A stretch of 64,000 bases of DNA. Origin: Pseudoalteromonas sp. (GTDB taxonomy: Bacteria > Pseudomonadota > Gammaproteobacteria > Enterobacterales > Alteromonadaceae). Position 1 is the stretch's first letter, and each line of letters starts with the position of its first letter. Shown one piece after another: positions 1-11,134 of this stretch. Where the stretch lies: contig NZ_JAGYIU010000003.1 of assembly GCF_018402495.1 (NCBI RefSeq), positions 310,001-374,000 on the forward strand, written 5' to 3'. Below the pieces are notes generated by a model that had not been told where the DNA came from, made no database searches, and saw nothing but the letters and a program-made list of their open reading frames with translations. A program made the position numbers and the translations under genes.

Positions 1-1
1 A

Positions 2-1270
<1,269 letters not shown>

Positions 1271-1446
1271 CCCTATTGATATTTTGGATTGAAATTTGTT
1301 CACCTTAGTGGCTGCTTAATTGCCCCAAGCGATTTGCAACCACGTGAGCTAACTAAAAGCCGAGTAAAGTGTGTGCTATGCTGATGCTCGTCACCATCAT
1401 TTGTAATAGGCAACCAATAATGAGTTGTTCTTAAATATATAAAAGT

Positions 1447-1499
1447 GGGGTTTTGCCTAATGCCAGCCAGCATAATGGCTTGCATTAGGCTCAAGCCCC
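1447..1499. repeat. Long intergenic stem-loop
   Basis: Arms GCCTAATGC (1455-1463) and GCATTAGGC (1482-1490) are perfectly complementary. Inside them AGCCA (1465-1469) pairs with TGGCT (1476-1480) around a 6-nt loop, with one C/T mismatch between the two stems. Outside, GGGG (1447-1450) can pair with CCCC (1496-1499). No T-run follows on either strand, so it is not a standard intrinsic terminator. It lies between the protease and yoaA; function unknown. Confidence 0.6.
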
Positions 1500-1579
1500 T
1501 TTAATGGTCACATTCTCACTTTATTTGGCTTGCCCTTCATCAATAGCTTACGTAGAATCCCGCTATTATTTTTCTTAAA

Positions 1580-3496
1580 GTGATCGGTATTATCAAACAG
1601 CTGTTTAGTGCGACTGGGCCTTTGGCTTTATCAATAGATGGATACTCACCACGCCAACCTCAAATTGATATGGCTGTGGCTGTTGAGGATGCTTTAAAAA
1701 CAAGCTCCCAGCTTGTTGTTGAGGCAGGTACAGGTACAGGTAAAACATTTGCTTATTTAGCGCCTGCTCTTAAATCTAAGGGCAAAACAATAATTTCAAC
1801 TGGCTCTAAAGCACTGCAAGAGCAGTTATATCACCGTGATTTACCGGTGTTAGTAAAAGCCTTAGGTGCGGCTAAAAAAACGGCGTTGTTAAAAGGGCGT
1901 GCAAATTATTTATGTACGTACCGACTCACCCAACATGTTGCACACGTACCAACAGACGATCCAGATGTAATGCATCAGCTAGCAATGGTTGCTAAATTTG
2001 CCAGTGAAACTCATACCGGTGATTTAGCCGACTGTATTGGTATTGAAGAAGATGCCAAAGTATTACCTTATGTGAGCTCCACGGCAGATAATTGCTTGGG
2101 TAAAGAGTGTCCTGATTTTCAAGAATGTTATATTCGAAAGGCGCGTTTAAAAGCCGGTGATGCTGACGTGGTAGTTATTAACCATCACTTGTTTTTTGCC
2201 GATATGGCGGTTAAAGAGTCAGGCTTTGCAGAGCTAATGCCCAACGCAGATGCCTATATATTTGATGAGGCACACCAGTTAAGTGAAATTGCCAGCGACT
2301 ATTTTGGTGAAACCATGAGCACTAAAAAGCTGGTAGATTTAATCAACGATTTACGTGCTATTTATCGCGCTGAAATTCCCGATATGCTGCAATTAGGTAA
2401 AAGTTTAAATAAACTTGAAACCAGTGTCGCCGATTTAAGATTACAGTTTGGTGTGGAAGGTAGTCGCGGGGATTGGCGTGAAAAACTCAGTAATAAGCTT
2501 ATTTGTTCTGCCTTGCACCGCGTTATAAGTGATTTAGAGTTTGTTTATCAGGTTTTAAAACACTGCCTTGAGCGTAGCGATAAAATTGAGCACCCATTTG
2601 AACGAGTCCTGGCATTTAAAGGCCAATTAGAGCGCGTATTTGATACTGCCCAAACTGGCTTTAGTTACTGGTACGAAACTACACGGCGCTACCTAACTAT
2701 AAATATAACACCACTGAACGTATCGGCTAAATTCGCTTTAATGATGAAAGAATCTGGCGCAGGGTTTGTATTTACCTCGGCTACCTTGTCGGTTGATAAC
2801 GAACTCACTCACTTTAATGCCAGCCTCGGGTTAAAGCCAAAGCAAAGTATGATGGTAGATAGCCCATTTGATTATGAAAATCAGGCGCTATTATGTTTGC
2901 CGCGTTATTTGCCTCAATCGCATGAAGATAATATGCCGCACGCGATTGTAAAGTTAACTCTAGAGCTTATAAAATCAGCAAAAGGACGTTGCTTTGTGTT
3001 ATTTACTAGTTACCGAATGATGCATTTAGTGGCAGAGGGCTTAACTACACAAATAGACTATCCAGTCTATATGCAAGGGCAAATGTCTAAACGCATTATA
3101 TTAGAAAAATTTACCCGTCATGGTAATGCCGTGTTACTCGGTACAGCGTCCTTTTGGGAAGGGGTTGATGTAAGAGGCAGTACTTTAAGTTGTGTTATTA
3201 TTGACAAGCTGCCGTTTGCTGCACCGGATGATCCGTTACTGCAAGCAAGAATGCAAGATTGTCAAATGCAAGGGATGGACCCTTTTGCACACATTCAGCT
3301 ACCACAAGCAGTGATTGCCCTAAAGCAAGGGGTAGGTCGTTTAATAAGAGATAACAAAGACAAAGGCGTGTTAGTAATTTGCGATAATCGTTTAGTAACA
3401 CGCCAATATGGGCAAGTATTTTTGAAGAGTTTACCGCCAATGCGCCGCACTCGCAGCTTAGAAGATGCTAATACATTTTTAAAACAGATTAATTGA
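1580..3496 (+). CDS. yoaA: YoaA family ATP-dependent DNA helicase (DinG/XPD-like)
   Basis: 638-residue superfamily 2 helicase of the DinG/XPD class, in which YoaA supports replication and damage repair. Visible motifs: Walker A in EAGTGTGKT (about 48-56), DEAH box in IFDEAHQLS (about 228), a Cys set in YLC and NCLGKECPDFQEC that fits the XPD-type 4Fe-4S cluster, and a late GVGRLIRD helicase motif VI. Length matches E. coli YoaA. The start is GTG at 1580, chosen because the N-terminus aligns with the GPL...IxGYSPR pattern of the family; its ribosome site is weak. The next gene, tsaB, starts 8 nt after the stop, so the two are probably co-transcribed. Confidence 0.9.
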   Translation: MIGIIKQLFSATGPLALSIDGYSPRQPQIDMAVAVEDALKTSSQLVVEAGTGTGKTFAYLAPALKSKGKTIISTGSKALQEQLYHRDLPVLVKALGAAKKTALLKGRANYLCTYRLTQHVAHVPTDDPDVMHQLAMVAKFASETHTGDLADCIGIEEDAKVLPYVSSTADNCLGKECPDFQECYIRKARLKAGDADVVVINHHLFFADMAVKESGFAELMPNADAYIFDEAHQLSEIASDYFGETMSTKKLVDLINDLRAIYRAEIPDMLQLGKSLNKLETSVADLRLQFGVEGSRGDWREKLSNKLICSALHRVISDLEFVYQVLKHCLERSDKIEHPFERVLAFKGQLERVFDTAQTGFSYWYETTRRYLTINITPLNVSAKFALMMKESGAGFVFTSATLSVDNELTHFNASLGLKPKQSMMVDSPFDYENQALLCLPRYLPQSHEDNMPHAIVKLTLELIKSAKGRCFVLFTSYRMMHLVAEGLTTQIDYPVYMQGQMSKRIILEKFTRHGNAVLLGTASFWEGVDVRGSTLSCVIIDKLPFAAPDDPLLQARMQDCQMQGMDPFAHIQLPQAVIALKQGVGRLIRDNKDKGVLVICDNRLVTRQYGQVFLKSLPPMRRTRSLEDANTFLKQIN

Positions 3497-3504
3497 GTAT
3501 ATAC

Positions 3505-4206
3505 ATGATCAAAACTAACATTCTCGCGCTAGATGCCTCTACAGAAGCTTTATCAGTGGTTTTACATTATCAGGGAAAAACATTTCATCATTTTGAAGAG
3601 TGTCCGCAGCAGCATAGCCAAAAAATCCTGCCACTGATTGATGAACTACTCAATAAAGCACAGTGTAAATTAAAAGATTTAGATGTTATTGGCTTTGGTC
3701 AAGGTCCTGGCAGCTTTACAGGGGTACGTATTAGTGTAGCGATTGCACAAGGCTTGGCGTATTCAACAAATTTACCTTTAGTAGGTGTTTCTACCTTAGC
3801 CGTTATGGCGCAACAAGCGTTTGAACAATTTGGTGATAAGGTAGTGTATTCAAGTATTGACGCCCGTATGGGGGAAATATACTTTGCCCAATATCAAGTG
3901 AGTAGTAACTTGATGACACTGCAAGGTGAAGAACGTGTATTTAAACCTGAGCTATTAGATTCTTCATTAATAGAAATAAATAAAGCGGCAACAGGCGTTG
4001 GAACAGGGTTTAAAAGCTACCCTGATGCATTAGCTGCATTTAATAATGTTACAGTACACCCAGAAATAACACTGCCCGATGCGCAATATATGCTGGCCTT
4101 AGTCGATGCGCAGTACCTTGCAGGCAATGGCGTAAAAGCTAGCGATGCACAGCCAAAATATGTGCGAGACACGGTAACATGGAAAAAATTACCTGGTCGT
4201 GAATAA
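3505..4206 (+). CDS. tsaB: TsaB (YeaZ), tRNA threonylcarbamoyladenosine synthesis partner
   Basis: ASKHA-fold protein of the bacterial TsaB family. It binds TsaD and TsaE and is required for t6A37 modification of ANN-decoding tRNAs in the cytoplasm. The N-terminus ILALDASTEALSV and the FGQGPGSFTGVRI motif at about residues 70-80 are diagnostic. Usual length is about 230 residues; this one is 233 from the chosen ATG. The frame also has a TTG 12 bases upstream, but the ATG matches the family N-terminus. It sits 8 nt behind yoaA, an arrangement common in gammaproteobacteria. Confidence 0.93.
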   Translation: MIKTNILALDASTEALSVVLHYQGKTFHHFEECPQQHSQKILPLIDELLNKAQCKLKDLDVIGFGQGPGSFTGVRISVAIAQGLAYSTNLPLVGVSTLAVMAQQAFEQFGDKVVYSSIDARMGEIYFAQYQVSSNLMTLQGEERVFKPELLDSSLIEINKAATGVGTGFKSYPDALAAFNNVTVHPEITLPDAQYMLALVDAQYLAGNGVKASDAQPKYVRDTVTWKKLPGRE

Positions 4207-4279
4207 TACCAATCCAGTTGTTTGCAAATTAGGCGATTTTAAATCATAATTTAGTTACGTTTTTGGTTGGAGAAGCGCA

Positions 4280-4609
4280 ATGTCGCTACCTATTAGCTCT
4301 GGTTTTTTTACAGGTGATATTCCTGCTAAGGTGCGTTCTAGTTCGGTCGTTTCGGCTCAGCCTGATCGAGTATTAGAGCAAGCTAAAACACAAAAAACCA
4401 ATACCGATTATGTTAAGAGTAGCCCTGAGGGACTTGAACTTGCAAAAGAGTTTGCAAAAGCAAATAGCAAAGAGACTCAATACAGCCAAACTATTTACGA
4501 TCAACCTAGTGCGCAAGTCAGTAAGGCGATTTCTACTTACACTGAGTTTGCTAATTTAGAACGTAGAGCTGAGGTTCAAAGTTTAATTGGTGTTGATATA
4601 TACGCTTAG
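4280..4609 (+). CDS. Small conserved hypothetical protein
   Basis: 109-residue soluble protein without signal peptide or membrane segment. I do not know its function. The N-terminal half is polar and probably disordered (rich in Ser, Lys, Gln). The C-terminal half is helical and ends in a conserved-looking block, ERRAEVQSLIGVDIYA. Similar small proteins with an LIGVD-like tail occur in Alteromonadales and Vibrio (recalled, not checked). The ATG is preceded by GGAGAAGCGCA, a good ribosome site. It lies between two stretches carrying the TAATACCAAT repeat end. Confidence 0.7.
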   Translation: MSLPISSGFFTGDIPAKVRSSSVVSAQPDRVLEQAKTQKTNTDYVKSSPEGLELAKEFAKANSKETQYSQTIYDQPSAQVSKAISTYTEFANLERRAEVQSLIGVDIYA

Positions 4610-4610
4610 C

Positions 4611-4655
4611 TAATACCAATCCTCAAAATAGATCACTTAAATAAGCGAATTGGTA
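4611..4655. repeat. Degenerate short copy of the ACCAAT/ATTGGT repeat
   Basis: Begins TAATACCAATCC and ends GCGAATTGGTA. The right part AATAGATCACTTAAATAAG resembles the right end of the full repeat at 16500 (ATAGATCACTAATTTAATG). A lone left end, TAATACCAATCC, also starts at 4204 right on the tsaB stop. Read as internally deleted remnants of the element at 16500 and 30219. Confidence 0.45.
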
Positions 4656-4674
4656 AAAATGAAAATCAGCAAAT

Positions 4675-4710
4675 AAAAAGCCCGAATAATTATTCGGGCT
4701 TTTTATTTTT
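4675..4710. terminator. Bidirectional intrinsic terminator
   Basis: Perfect 11-bp arms AGCCCGAATAA (4679-4689) and TTATTCGGGCT (4690-4700), A-rich before and TTTTTATTTTT after. It can serve the small + gene ending at 4609 and the convergent alkaline phosphatase gene ending at 4721. Confidence 0.9.
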
Positions 4711-4720
4711 CTGATTTTTA

Positions 4721-6010
4721 TTATTGCTCTAAATAACTAATCAGCTTTTTAGCGATATCAGTGTTATTTTGTGAACCAATAAACTCTTTGCTGTTTTTAC
4801 CATAAGCAAATACTTGCACATCTGACGCGGTATGTCCGCTAGTAGTCCAACCAGTAAAACTTAAGTCATTAATAATACTTTTAACTGCTAAGTTCAGAGC
4901 TTTTTCACCCATGGCTTTTGCTTGCTTGAGTTTAATTTCGTTCTCAGTTGAAAACTCAATATTGGTGTTAGCCTGCCAGACGCTTTTAAGGTTATTTGAC
5001 TTCATCAATAAGTTGGTTAATGTACCCGCTGTGGCCTTAATACCTTTGATAACGTCCGTATTCCATTTGTATTGGCCATGAGCACCAATAGTGAGACCTC
5101 CTGTAGAGTGATCGGCTGTCACAACTAAAATTGTGTCTGGGTTATTATCTACATACGCTTTTGCTGTTTCGATTGATTTTGCAAAGTCATCCATTTCTGC
5201 CATTGCGCACGCAATATCATTTGCATGGCCACACCAGTCTATTTGGCTGCCTTCAATCATCACAAAAAAACCTTTATCATTTTGCCCATCAAGCAAATCA
5301 AACGCTTTAGAGGTTAGCTGCTTTAATCTCGTTGGGTTTTCATCTAGCGCAAAAGGTAATCCTTTAGGCGCGTATAAACCAATGGCAGGGATTTGTGTGA
5401 TTTGACCTAGATTTTTAATATCGTCGCCGTATTGATAACCTGCTTTTTTAAATTCGTCGACTAAGTTTCTGTCATCACGAATAAAATATTGCGTACCACC
5501 GCCTAACATTAAATCGACCGGTAATTTACCCGCAATTTTGTTGTCAATGTAGTCATTAGCAATGTCATCATAATTTCTTCTTGATTCATTATGCGCGGCA
5601 AAGCTTGCTGGAGTTGCATGGTTTATTTGTGAAGTAGCTACTAACGCTGTTGTCTTGCCTTGCTCTTTTGCAATTTCAAGCATAGTTTTAACGGGCTTTT
5701 TATCTGCATCTACAGCAATAGCGCCATTATAACTTTTATGGCCGCTGCTTAGAGCGGTTGCACTTGCAGCACTGTCAGTTACATAAGTATGATCGTCAGG
5801 ATAAGTGTGCGCCATACCTTTTAACATAGTATCAAATACGGTGGTTTCTATTTCTTTTGTAGCAGGGTCATCTTTATAGTATCGATAAGCGGTTGTGAAA
5901 GCGGGACCCATGCCATCACCAATCATAAAAATAACATTTTTAGGCGCTGATTGAGCAAATGCTCCTGTTGTTGTACATAAAAGCGCTAATAAGCCGAACT
6001 GTTTTTTCAT
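4721..6010 (-). CDS. Periplasmic alkaline phosphatase (PhoA family)
   Basis: Zinc/magnesium phosphomonoesterase releasing inorganic phosphate from organic esters outside the cytoplasm. The Sec signal peptide is about residues 1-19 (cut near AFA-QS). Asp32 in MIGDGMG is the first metal ligand and Ser80 in VTDSAASAT is the phosphorylated nucleophile. Later metal-site blocks are ADHSTGG and TSGHTASDV. 429 residues is short compared with E. coli PhoA (471). The start ATG is preceded by AAGGGTACACACA. It is divergent from the hydrolase gene at 6197. A convincing PhoB box was not seen in its 186-bp upstream region. Confidence 0.93.
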   Translation of the reverse strand: MKKQFGLLALLCTTTGAFAQSAPKNVIFMIGDGMGPAFTTAYRYYKDDPATKEIETTVFDTMLKGMAHTYPDDHTYVTDSAASATALSSGHKSYNGAIAVDADKKPVKTMLEIAKEQGKTTALVATSQINHATPASFAAHNESRRNYDDIANDYIDNKIAGKLPVDLMLGGGTQYFIRDDRNLVDEFKKAGYQYGDDIKNLGQITQIPAIGLYAPKGLPFALDENPTRLKQLTSKAFDLLDGQNDKGFFVMIEGSQIDWCGHANDIACAMAEMDDFAKSIETAKAYVDNNPDTILVVTADHSTGGLTIGAHGQYKWNTDVIKGIKATAGTLTNLLMKSNNLKSVWQANTNIEFSTENEIKLKQAKAMGEKALNLAVKSIINDLSFTGWTTSGHTASDVQVFAYGKNSKEFIGSQNNTDIAKKLISYLEQ

Positions 6011-6196
6011 TGTGTGTACCCTTTAAGTGTACTTATTTTAATAGCGACTATTATTGTATACTGATAGCGAGATAAATAAATGAATATGTTTATGAAATTT
6101 AAAAATTAAAGTGTGTTCGTTTAGCTCAGTTGTATTATTTGTGTATTATCTCTTGTATGTTATGGCCACAACAAACTAAAAGAGTAGAGGTTTGCT

Positions 6197-7048
6197 TTGC
6201 AACCATTTTCTGTAAAAGCAAATGGCCTAGATATACACGGCATAAAATGTGGTGAAGGTAAAGACGTTGTCATTGCTTTACATGGCTGGTTAGACAATTG
6301 TGCTAGCTTTGTACCTATGCTTAGTGATGCGAACCCTTCGCAAACATGGTACTGCATTGATTTTGCAGGCCATGGTTTATCGTCTTGGCGTAGTTCGCAA
6401 GCTCATTACTACTTTATTGATTATGTGGATGATGTGTATGCATTAATCACAGCGCTTAAATTAAAAAAAGTACACTTGGTTGGGCACTCAATGGGCGCTA
6501 TGGTTGCGGGATTATTTGCAAGTTGCTTTAGTGAGTACGTCAAGTCTGTTTCTTTTATTGAGGGGATAGGTTGCGTTACTACTAATAGCAATGAAGTCAC
6601 TGCACAGCTAAGAAATGCGATACTCAATCGAGCAAGACTTACGAATAAAAATCCACGGATATATTCATCCAAACAACAAATATACCAAGCGCGCGCAAAA
6701 ACAACGGATTTAAATGATGCACACATTGCTTTGTTAATGGACAGAAACATAATACCAAGCCACGGTGGTTTTGAGTTAACCACAGACCCTAAGCTTAAAA
6801 ATCATTCAGGTTTTCGCTTTGATGAAGCGCAATGTATTGGTGCAATAAAAGAATTAATTGCACCATGCCAATTAATATTAGGTGATAAAGGTTATGCATT
6901 TGTAAAACAAAACTTAGATAAGTATAGTAAATATTACAATCACTTGAGTATTATAGAAGTACCAGGCGGACATCATTGCCATATGCAAAGTAGTGGGCTA
7001 TGTTTTAAGCACATTCACGCATTTATGCTGCAATATAGTGCATGTTAA
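6197..7048 (+). CDS. Alpha/beta-fold hydrolase
   Basis: 283-residue serine hydrolase of the alpha/beta superfamily, cytoplasmic, substrate unknown. The nucleophile elbow is Ser in LVGHSMGAM (about 97), the oxyanion-side motif is ALHGWLDN, and the catalytic His is in VPGGHHCHM near the C-terminus. The start is TTG at 6197, supported by AGAGG at 6186-6190 with 6-nt spacing and the absence of a nearby ATG in frame. It sits upstream of fadD in the same direction with a 115-bp gap, so a role with acyl esters is possible but only inferred. Confidence 0.82.
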   Translation: MQPFSVKANGLDIHGIKCGEGKDVVIALHGWLDNCASFVPMLSDANPSQTWYCIDFAGHGLSSWRSSQAHYYFIDYVDDVYALITALKLKKVHLVGHSMGAMVAGLFASCFSEYVKSVSFIEGIGCVTTNSNEVTAQLRNAILNRARLTNKNPRIYSSKQQIYQARAKTTDLNDAHIALLMDRNIIPSHGGFELTTDPKLKNHSGFRFDEAQCIGAIKELIAPCQLILGDKGYAFVKQNLDKYSKYYNHLSIIEVPGGHHCHMQSSGLCFKHIHAFMLQYSAC

Positions 7049-7163
7049 TTGTATATTACCGATAAATGTGGGATTATCTCTGGATTAGAGTATTTGCTCA
7101 ATTGTGAAAGTGCCTTACTTAGATTAAGGTTAATAAAAATATAATTATAAACAGGGGCTAAGA

Positions 7164-8816
7164 GTGGAAAAAATCTGGCTTAAGCGCTACCCAGAAGGTA
7201 TGCCTGAAACAATCGATCCTGAGCATTACAACTCGTTACTCGAAGTGTTTGAAAAAAGTTTTAATGATTACAAAGATTTACCTGCATTTACTAATATGGG
7301 TAAAACACTGTCATATAACGAAATTGATGCGGCAACAAAGCGTGTTGCCGCCTATATTCAAAACGATTTAGGGTTAAAAAAGGGCGATAAAGTCGCCGTT
7401 ATGATGCCGAATCTGTTACAAACCCCCATTGCTATTTTAGGTATTTTACGCGCTGGTTGTGTTGTGGTTAATGTTAATCCACTTTATACCGTTCGTGAGT
7501 TAGAGCATCAATTAAAAGACTCTGAAACCTCAGCAATATTTATACTTGCTAACTTTGCCGATACACTTGAAAAAGCCTTGCCAAACACTGACGTTAAACA
7601 CATAGTGCTTACTCAGGTGGGTGACATGATGGGTGGTCTTAAAAAGCATTTAGTAAACTTTGTGGTTAAGCATTTCAAAAAAATGGTGCCTAGCTTCACT
7701 TTACCAAATACCATTAATTTTTGTGATTTATTCAAAGCAGATCCAAATAGTTATAAGCGTCCAGAGGTAAATTTAAGTGATTTAGCCTTTTTACAGTACA
7801 CTGGCGGAACAACCGGTGTATCGAAAGGGGCTATGTTGAGCCATGGCAATATGGTTGGCAACCTTGAACAAGTATCAGGCTGCTTAGACAAAGTGCTCGA
7901 TCGTGGCAGTGAAGTGGTGATCACCGCATTACCGCTATACCATATATTTGCACTGACGGCTAACTGCCTAGCCTTTATGAAATATGGTGGTTTAAATGTT
8001 TTAATTACTAACCCGCGTGATATGCCCGGGTTTGTAAAAGAGCTTAGTCAGCATAAGTTCACCGCCATTACGGGTGTTAATACGTTATTTAATGGTTTAC
8101 TAAACACCCCTGGTTTTTCTGAGCTTGATTTTAGTCACCTTAAAATGTCATTAGGTGGTGGTATGGCGGTACAACGTCCGGTTGCAGAAAAATGGCAAAA
8201 AGTTACAAACAGTAAGTTAATGGAAGGCTATGGTTTAACAGAATGTTCGCCATTAGTTACTATTAGCCCCTATGATTTAGAAGCTTATAATGGCTCTATT
8301 GGTTTACCTGCGCCAAGTACAGATATTAAATTAATGCTTGATAACGGTGAAGAAGCGGCTAAAGGTGAGCCAGGTGAATTGTGGGTTAAAGGTCCGCAAG
8401 TTATGTTAGGTTACTATAACCGCCCAGATGCTACTGCAGAATGTTTAAAAGATGGCTGGTTTGCAACGGGTGATATAGCCACTTATGATGACGAAGGCTT
8501 TTTCTACATTGTTGACCGTAAAAAAGACATGATTATTGTTTCAGGTTTTAATGTATTTCCAAATGAAATTGAAGAAGTGGTTGCTATGCACGACGGCGTG
8601 CTTGAAGTTGCAGCGATTGGTGTGCCACATGAAGTAAGTGGTGAACAAGTTAAAGTTTTTGTTGTGAAAAAAGACCCATCTTTAACTGAAAAAGATATAA
8701 TAAAACATTGTCGTGATAATTTAACTAATTATAAGGTTCCTAAACTCGTTGAGTTTAAGGATGAATTACCCAAAACGAACGTGGGTAAAATTCTCAGAAG
8801 AGCCTTAAAAGATTAG
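7164..8816 (+). CDS. fadD: Long-chain acyl-CoA synthetase FadD
   Basis: Activates fatty acids to acyl-CoA via an acyl-AMP intermediate, feeding beta-oxidation and lipid recycling at the inner membrane face. The AMP-binding P-loop [16 protein letters not shown] (about 212-227), the [10 protein letters not shown] block and the C-terminal [24 protein letters not shown] motif are intact, and the last Lys-containing block is [10 protein letters not shown]. 550 residues is close to E. coli FadD (561). The GTG start at 7164 has AGGGG at 7153-7157. Followed by its own terminator. Confidence 0.95.
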   Translation: MEKIWLKRYPEGMPETIDPEHYNSLLEVFEKSFNDYKDLPAFTNMGKTLSYNEIDAATKRVAAYIQNDLGLKKGDKVAVMMPNLLQTPIAILGILRAGCVVVNVNPLYTVRELEHQLKDSETSAIFILANFADTLEKALPNTDVKHIVLTQVGDMMGGLKKHLVNFVVKHFKKMVPSFTLPNTINFCDLFKADPNSYKRPEVNLSDLAFLQYTGGTTGVSKGAMLSHGNMVGNLEQVSGCLDKVLDRGSEVVITALPLYHIFALTANCLAFMKYGGLNVLITNPRDMPGFVKELSQHKFTAITGVNTLFNGLLNTPGFSELDFSHLKMSLGGGMAVQRPVAEKWQKVTNSKLMEGYGLTECSPLVTISPYDLEAYNGSIGLPAPSTDIKLMLDNGEEAAKGEPGELWVKGPQVMLGYYNRPDATAECLKDGWFATGDIATYDDEGFFYIVDRKKDMIIVSGFNVFPNEIEEVVAMHDGVLEVAAIGVPHEVSGEQVKVFVVKKDPSLTEKDIIKHCRDNLTNYKVPKLVEFKDELPKTNVGKILRRALKD

Positions 8817-8823
8817 CAACTAT

Positions 8824-8851
8824 AAAAAAGCCGACACAAGTCGGCTTTTTT
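8824..8851 (+). terminator. Intrinsic terminator after fadD
   Basis: Stem AAAGCCGAC / GTCGGCTTT with an ACAA loop and a terminal T-run, ending just before the rnd ribosome site. Confidence 0.9.
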
Positions 8852-8866
8852 ATTGCAGGAGACTCA

Positions 8867-9997
8867 GTGCACTACCAATTGATCCAAACCCAAAATCAGC
8901 TTAATACGTTTGTAGAGCAAATAAAAAATAAACCCATTCTGGCTATTGATACCGAGTTTATGCGCCGCCGTACTTTGTATCCTGAAGTTGCACTTATTCA
9001 AGTTTATGATGGCGAACACTTAGCACTTATTGATCCGCTTGCAGAGCTTTCTTTGTTTGATTTTTGGCAAATATTAAAAGATCCGAAAGTGTTAAAAGTT
9101 CTCCATTCACCTTCAGAAGATATTGAAGTTTTTCAAAAGTACGCAGGATTTGTTCCTTATCCATTGTTTGATACTCAATTTGCATTACAGGTTTTAGGCG
9201 AGGGCAACTGCATGGGCTTTGCACTAATGGTTAAAACGTTACTGAATATCGAGATTGATAAAAGTGAATCACGTACTAACTGGTTACAACGTCCTCTGAC
9301 CCAAAAACAACTTGAATACGCTGCAGCTGATACATTTCACTTGCTGCCATGCTTTGAGTTGATCATAGATAGCATTAAAGCCGCTGATTTATTTGATATT
9401 GTGATCAATGAAAGTGAATTAGTTGCCAATAAGCGTGCTTTTCAAACACCTGATGAGCTACTTTATAAAGAGATCAAAAACGCATGGCAGCTCAAGCCGC
9501 ATGAATTAGCGGTACTCAAAGAGTTAGCAGTGTGGCGAAGAAATAAAGCGATTCGTAAAAATTTAGCGCTTAATTTTGTTCTTAAAGAGCATAACATGAC
9601 TGAAATAGCTAAACGTGGCCCTTCAAGTTTAAATGCATTGAGACAAATTCCCGGTGTAGAGCCCATTGAAGTTAATCGTTCAGGGGTCGAGATTTTAAAG
9701 TGTGTCGAGCAGGCCAAAGCCATTCCACCTGAGCAGCACCCGCAAGTATTAAAGCGATTAATTGATTTTCCTACTTATAAAAAAGCTGCGAAAGAAATCA
9801 AACAAAAAATTACTAAAGTCGCAAAAGAGCACAACATACCGGAAGATGTAATGGCCTCTAAAAAGCAAATAAATCAGCTAATTAGTTGGAATTGGAAGCT
9901 AACCGATGCACAAAAAGCTAACCACATAAAGCCAGATTTACTCAGTTCATGGCGCTATGACTATATTAAAGATGCGCTTAAAGAGTGGGATAATTAG
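8867..9997 (+). CDS. rnd: Ribonuclease D
   Basis: 3'-5' exoribonuclease that trims tRNA and other small RNA 3' ends. A DEDD exonuclease domain comes first: Asp28 and Glu30 in IDTEF, Asp in SPSEDIEVF, and the YAAADTFHLLP block (DEDDy type). An HRDC helical domain follows at about 210-290. 376 residues matches E. coli Rnd (375). The start is GTG at 8867 with AGGAG at 8857-8861. It is convergent with minE, sharing a terminator, as is common in this group. Confidence 0.95.
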   Translation: MHYQLIQTQNQLNTFVEQIKNKPILAIDTEFMRRRTLYPEVALIQVYDGEHLALIDPLAELSLFDFWQILKDPKVLKVLHSPSEDIEVFQKYAGFVPYPLFDTQFALQVLGEGNCMGFALMVKTLLNIEIDKSESRTNWLQRPLTQKQLEYAAADTFHLLPCFELIIDSIKAADLFDIVINESELVANKRAFQTPDELLYKEIKNAWQLKPHELAVLKELAVWRRNKAIRKNLALNFVLKEHNMTEIAKRGPSSLNALRQIPGVEPIEVNRSGVEILKCVEQAKAIPPEQHPQVLKRLIDFPTYKKAAKEIKQKITKVAKEHNIPEDVMASKKQINQLISWNWKLTDAQKANHIKPDLLSSWRYDYIKDALKEWDN

Positions 9998-10025
9998 ACA
10001 CTCTGTGTTTTACACCTAAATAAAA

Positions 10026-10050
10026 AGGGCGCTTAAATAGCGCCCTATTT
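10026..10050. terminator. Bidirectional terminator between rnd and minE
   Basis: Stem AGGGCGCT (10026-10033) / AGCGCCCT (10039-10046) with TAAAT loop, flanked by AAAA before and ATTTATTA after; usable by the convergent rnd and min operons. Confidence 0.88.
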
Positions 10051-10051
10051 A

Positions 10052-10318
10052 TTATGGTTTTTTTTCTTCGTCAGGTAATGTGACATTGAGCTCGAGTACG
10101 GCTAAATCGTCTTCGTTTTGATCAAACTGAACTTGAACTGCATCGGCACCGACATTTACGTACTTACGGATCACATCCAAAATATCTTGCTTTAATTGCG
10201 GCAAGTAATCAGGTGTACCTCGCTGAGAACGCTCGTGCGCGACTATGATCTGCAATCGCTCTTTTGCTAATGACGCACTGTTTTTCTTTTCTGAGCGGAA
10301 GTAGTCAAGTAAAGACAC
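10052..10318 (-). CDS. minE: MinE, cell-division topological specificity factor
   Basis: 88-residue activator of the MinD ATPase that drives pole-to-pole Min oscillation and limits division inhibition to the poles. The N-terminus [19 protein letters not shown] matches the anti-MinCD region of MinE, followed by the beta-rich dimerisation domain. The start is GTG at 10318, placed 1 nt after the minD stop. Its Shine-Dalgarno GGAGG overlaps the last codons of minD, implying translational coupling. The longer frame reading upstream is rejected because it would be the tail of minD in another frame. Confidence 0.95.
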   Translation of the reverse strand: MSLLDYFRSEKKNSASLAKERLQIIVAHERSQRGTPDYLPQLKQDILDVIRKYVNVGADAVQVQFDQNEDDLAVLELNVTLPDEEKKP

Positions 10319-10319
10319 A

Positions 10320-11129
10320 TTAACCTCCAAATATCCGTTTGAATAAACCTTTTTTCTCCACATCTAAAAATCTAAATTCAACCGTTTCGCCTAATAAACG
10401 ACTGATCGCATCAGCATAAGCTTGGCCTGCGTCTGATTCGCCATCAAGGATAACGGGTTGTCCAGAGTTTGATGCACTTAGTACTGCTTGAGATTCAGGA
10501 ATGACACCTAGTAAGTCAATAGCTAAAATGTCCTGGATATCTTCAACAGATAGCATTTCACCTTTTGATACACGATCTGGATTATAGCGTGTTATTAGCA
10601 AATGCTCCTTAATGTTTTCTAAACCTTCTTCGGCACGTTTAGATTTACTGTGTAAAATTCCCAGGATTCTATCAGAGTCGCGTACTGAAGATACTTCAGG
10701 ATTGGTCGTTACAATGGCTTCATCAGCAAAGTACATGGCCATCATAGCGCCAGCTTCAATACCAGCAGGCGAGTCACACACAATGTAGTCAAAATCTTCT
10801 TTTAACTCGTTTAAAACACGCTCTACACCATCGCGAGTAAGCGCGTCTTTATCGCGAGTTTGTGACGCCGGAAGAATAAATAGCTTTTCTACTCGTTTAT
10901 CTTTTATAAGTGCTTGGTTAAGGTTGGCCTCACCATTGATCACATTAACAAAGTCATATACTACGCGACGTTCACAACCCATAATCAGGTCTAAATTACG
11001 TAAGCCGATGTCAAAATCGATGATAACCGTTTTATAGCCTTTTAGTGCTAAGCCTGTACCAATTGCTGCGCTTGATGTTGTTTTACCAACACCCCCTTTA
11101 CCCGAGGTAACGACAATTATTTTTGCCAT
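10320..11129 (-). CDS. minD: MinD, septum-site-determining ATPase
   Basis: Membrane-cycling ATPase that recruits MinC and is stimulated by MinE. The deviant Walker [10 protein letters not shown] is at residues 10-18, switch I follows, and DSPAGIE is the Walker B/switch II region. The C-terminal amphipathic targeting helix [12 protein letters not shown] is present. Length 269 is standard (E. coli 270). It sits 5 bp downstream of minC and directly upstream of minE in a minCDE operon. Confidence 0.97.
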   Translation of the reverse strand: MAKIIVVTSGKGGVGKTTSSAAIGTGLALKGYKTVIIDFDIGLRNLDLIMGCERRVVYDFVNVINGEANLNQALIKDKRVEKLFILPASQTRDKDALTRDGVERVLNELKEDFDYIVCDSPAGIEAGAMMAMYFADEAIVTTNPEVSSVRDSDRILGILHSKSKRAEEGLENIKEHLLITRYNPDRVSKGEMLSVEDIQDILAIDLLGVIPESQAVLSASNSGQPVILDGESDAGQAYADAISRLLGETVEFRFLDVEKKGLFKRIFGG

Positions 11130-11134
11130 GAGAT

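Noticed and set aside
1300..1494. 64-codon reverse-strand reading frame
   Set aside because: It begins inside the strong stem-loop, has no clear ribosome site and no recognised family; probably chance.
6011..6196. Pho box for the alkaline phosphatase gene
   Set aside because: Minus strand shows ATTTCAT and TATTCAT but at 12-bp spacing and with no TGTCAT; too weak.
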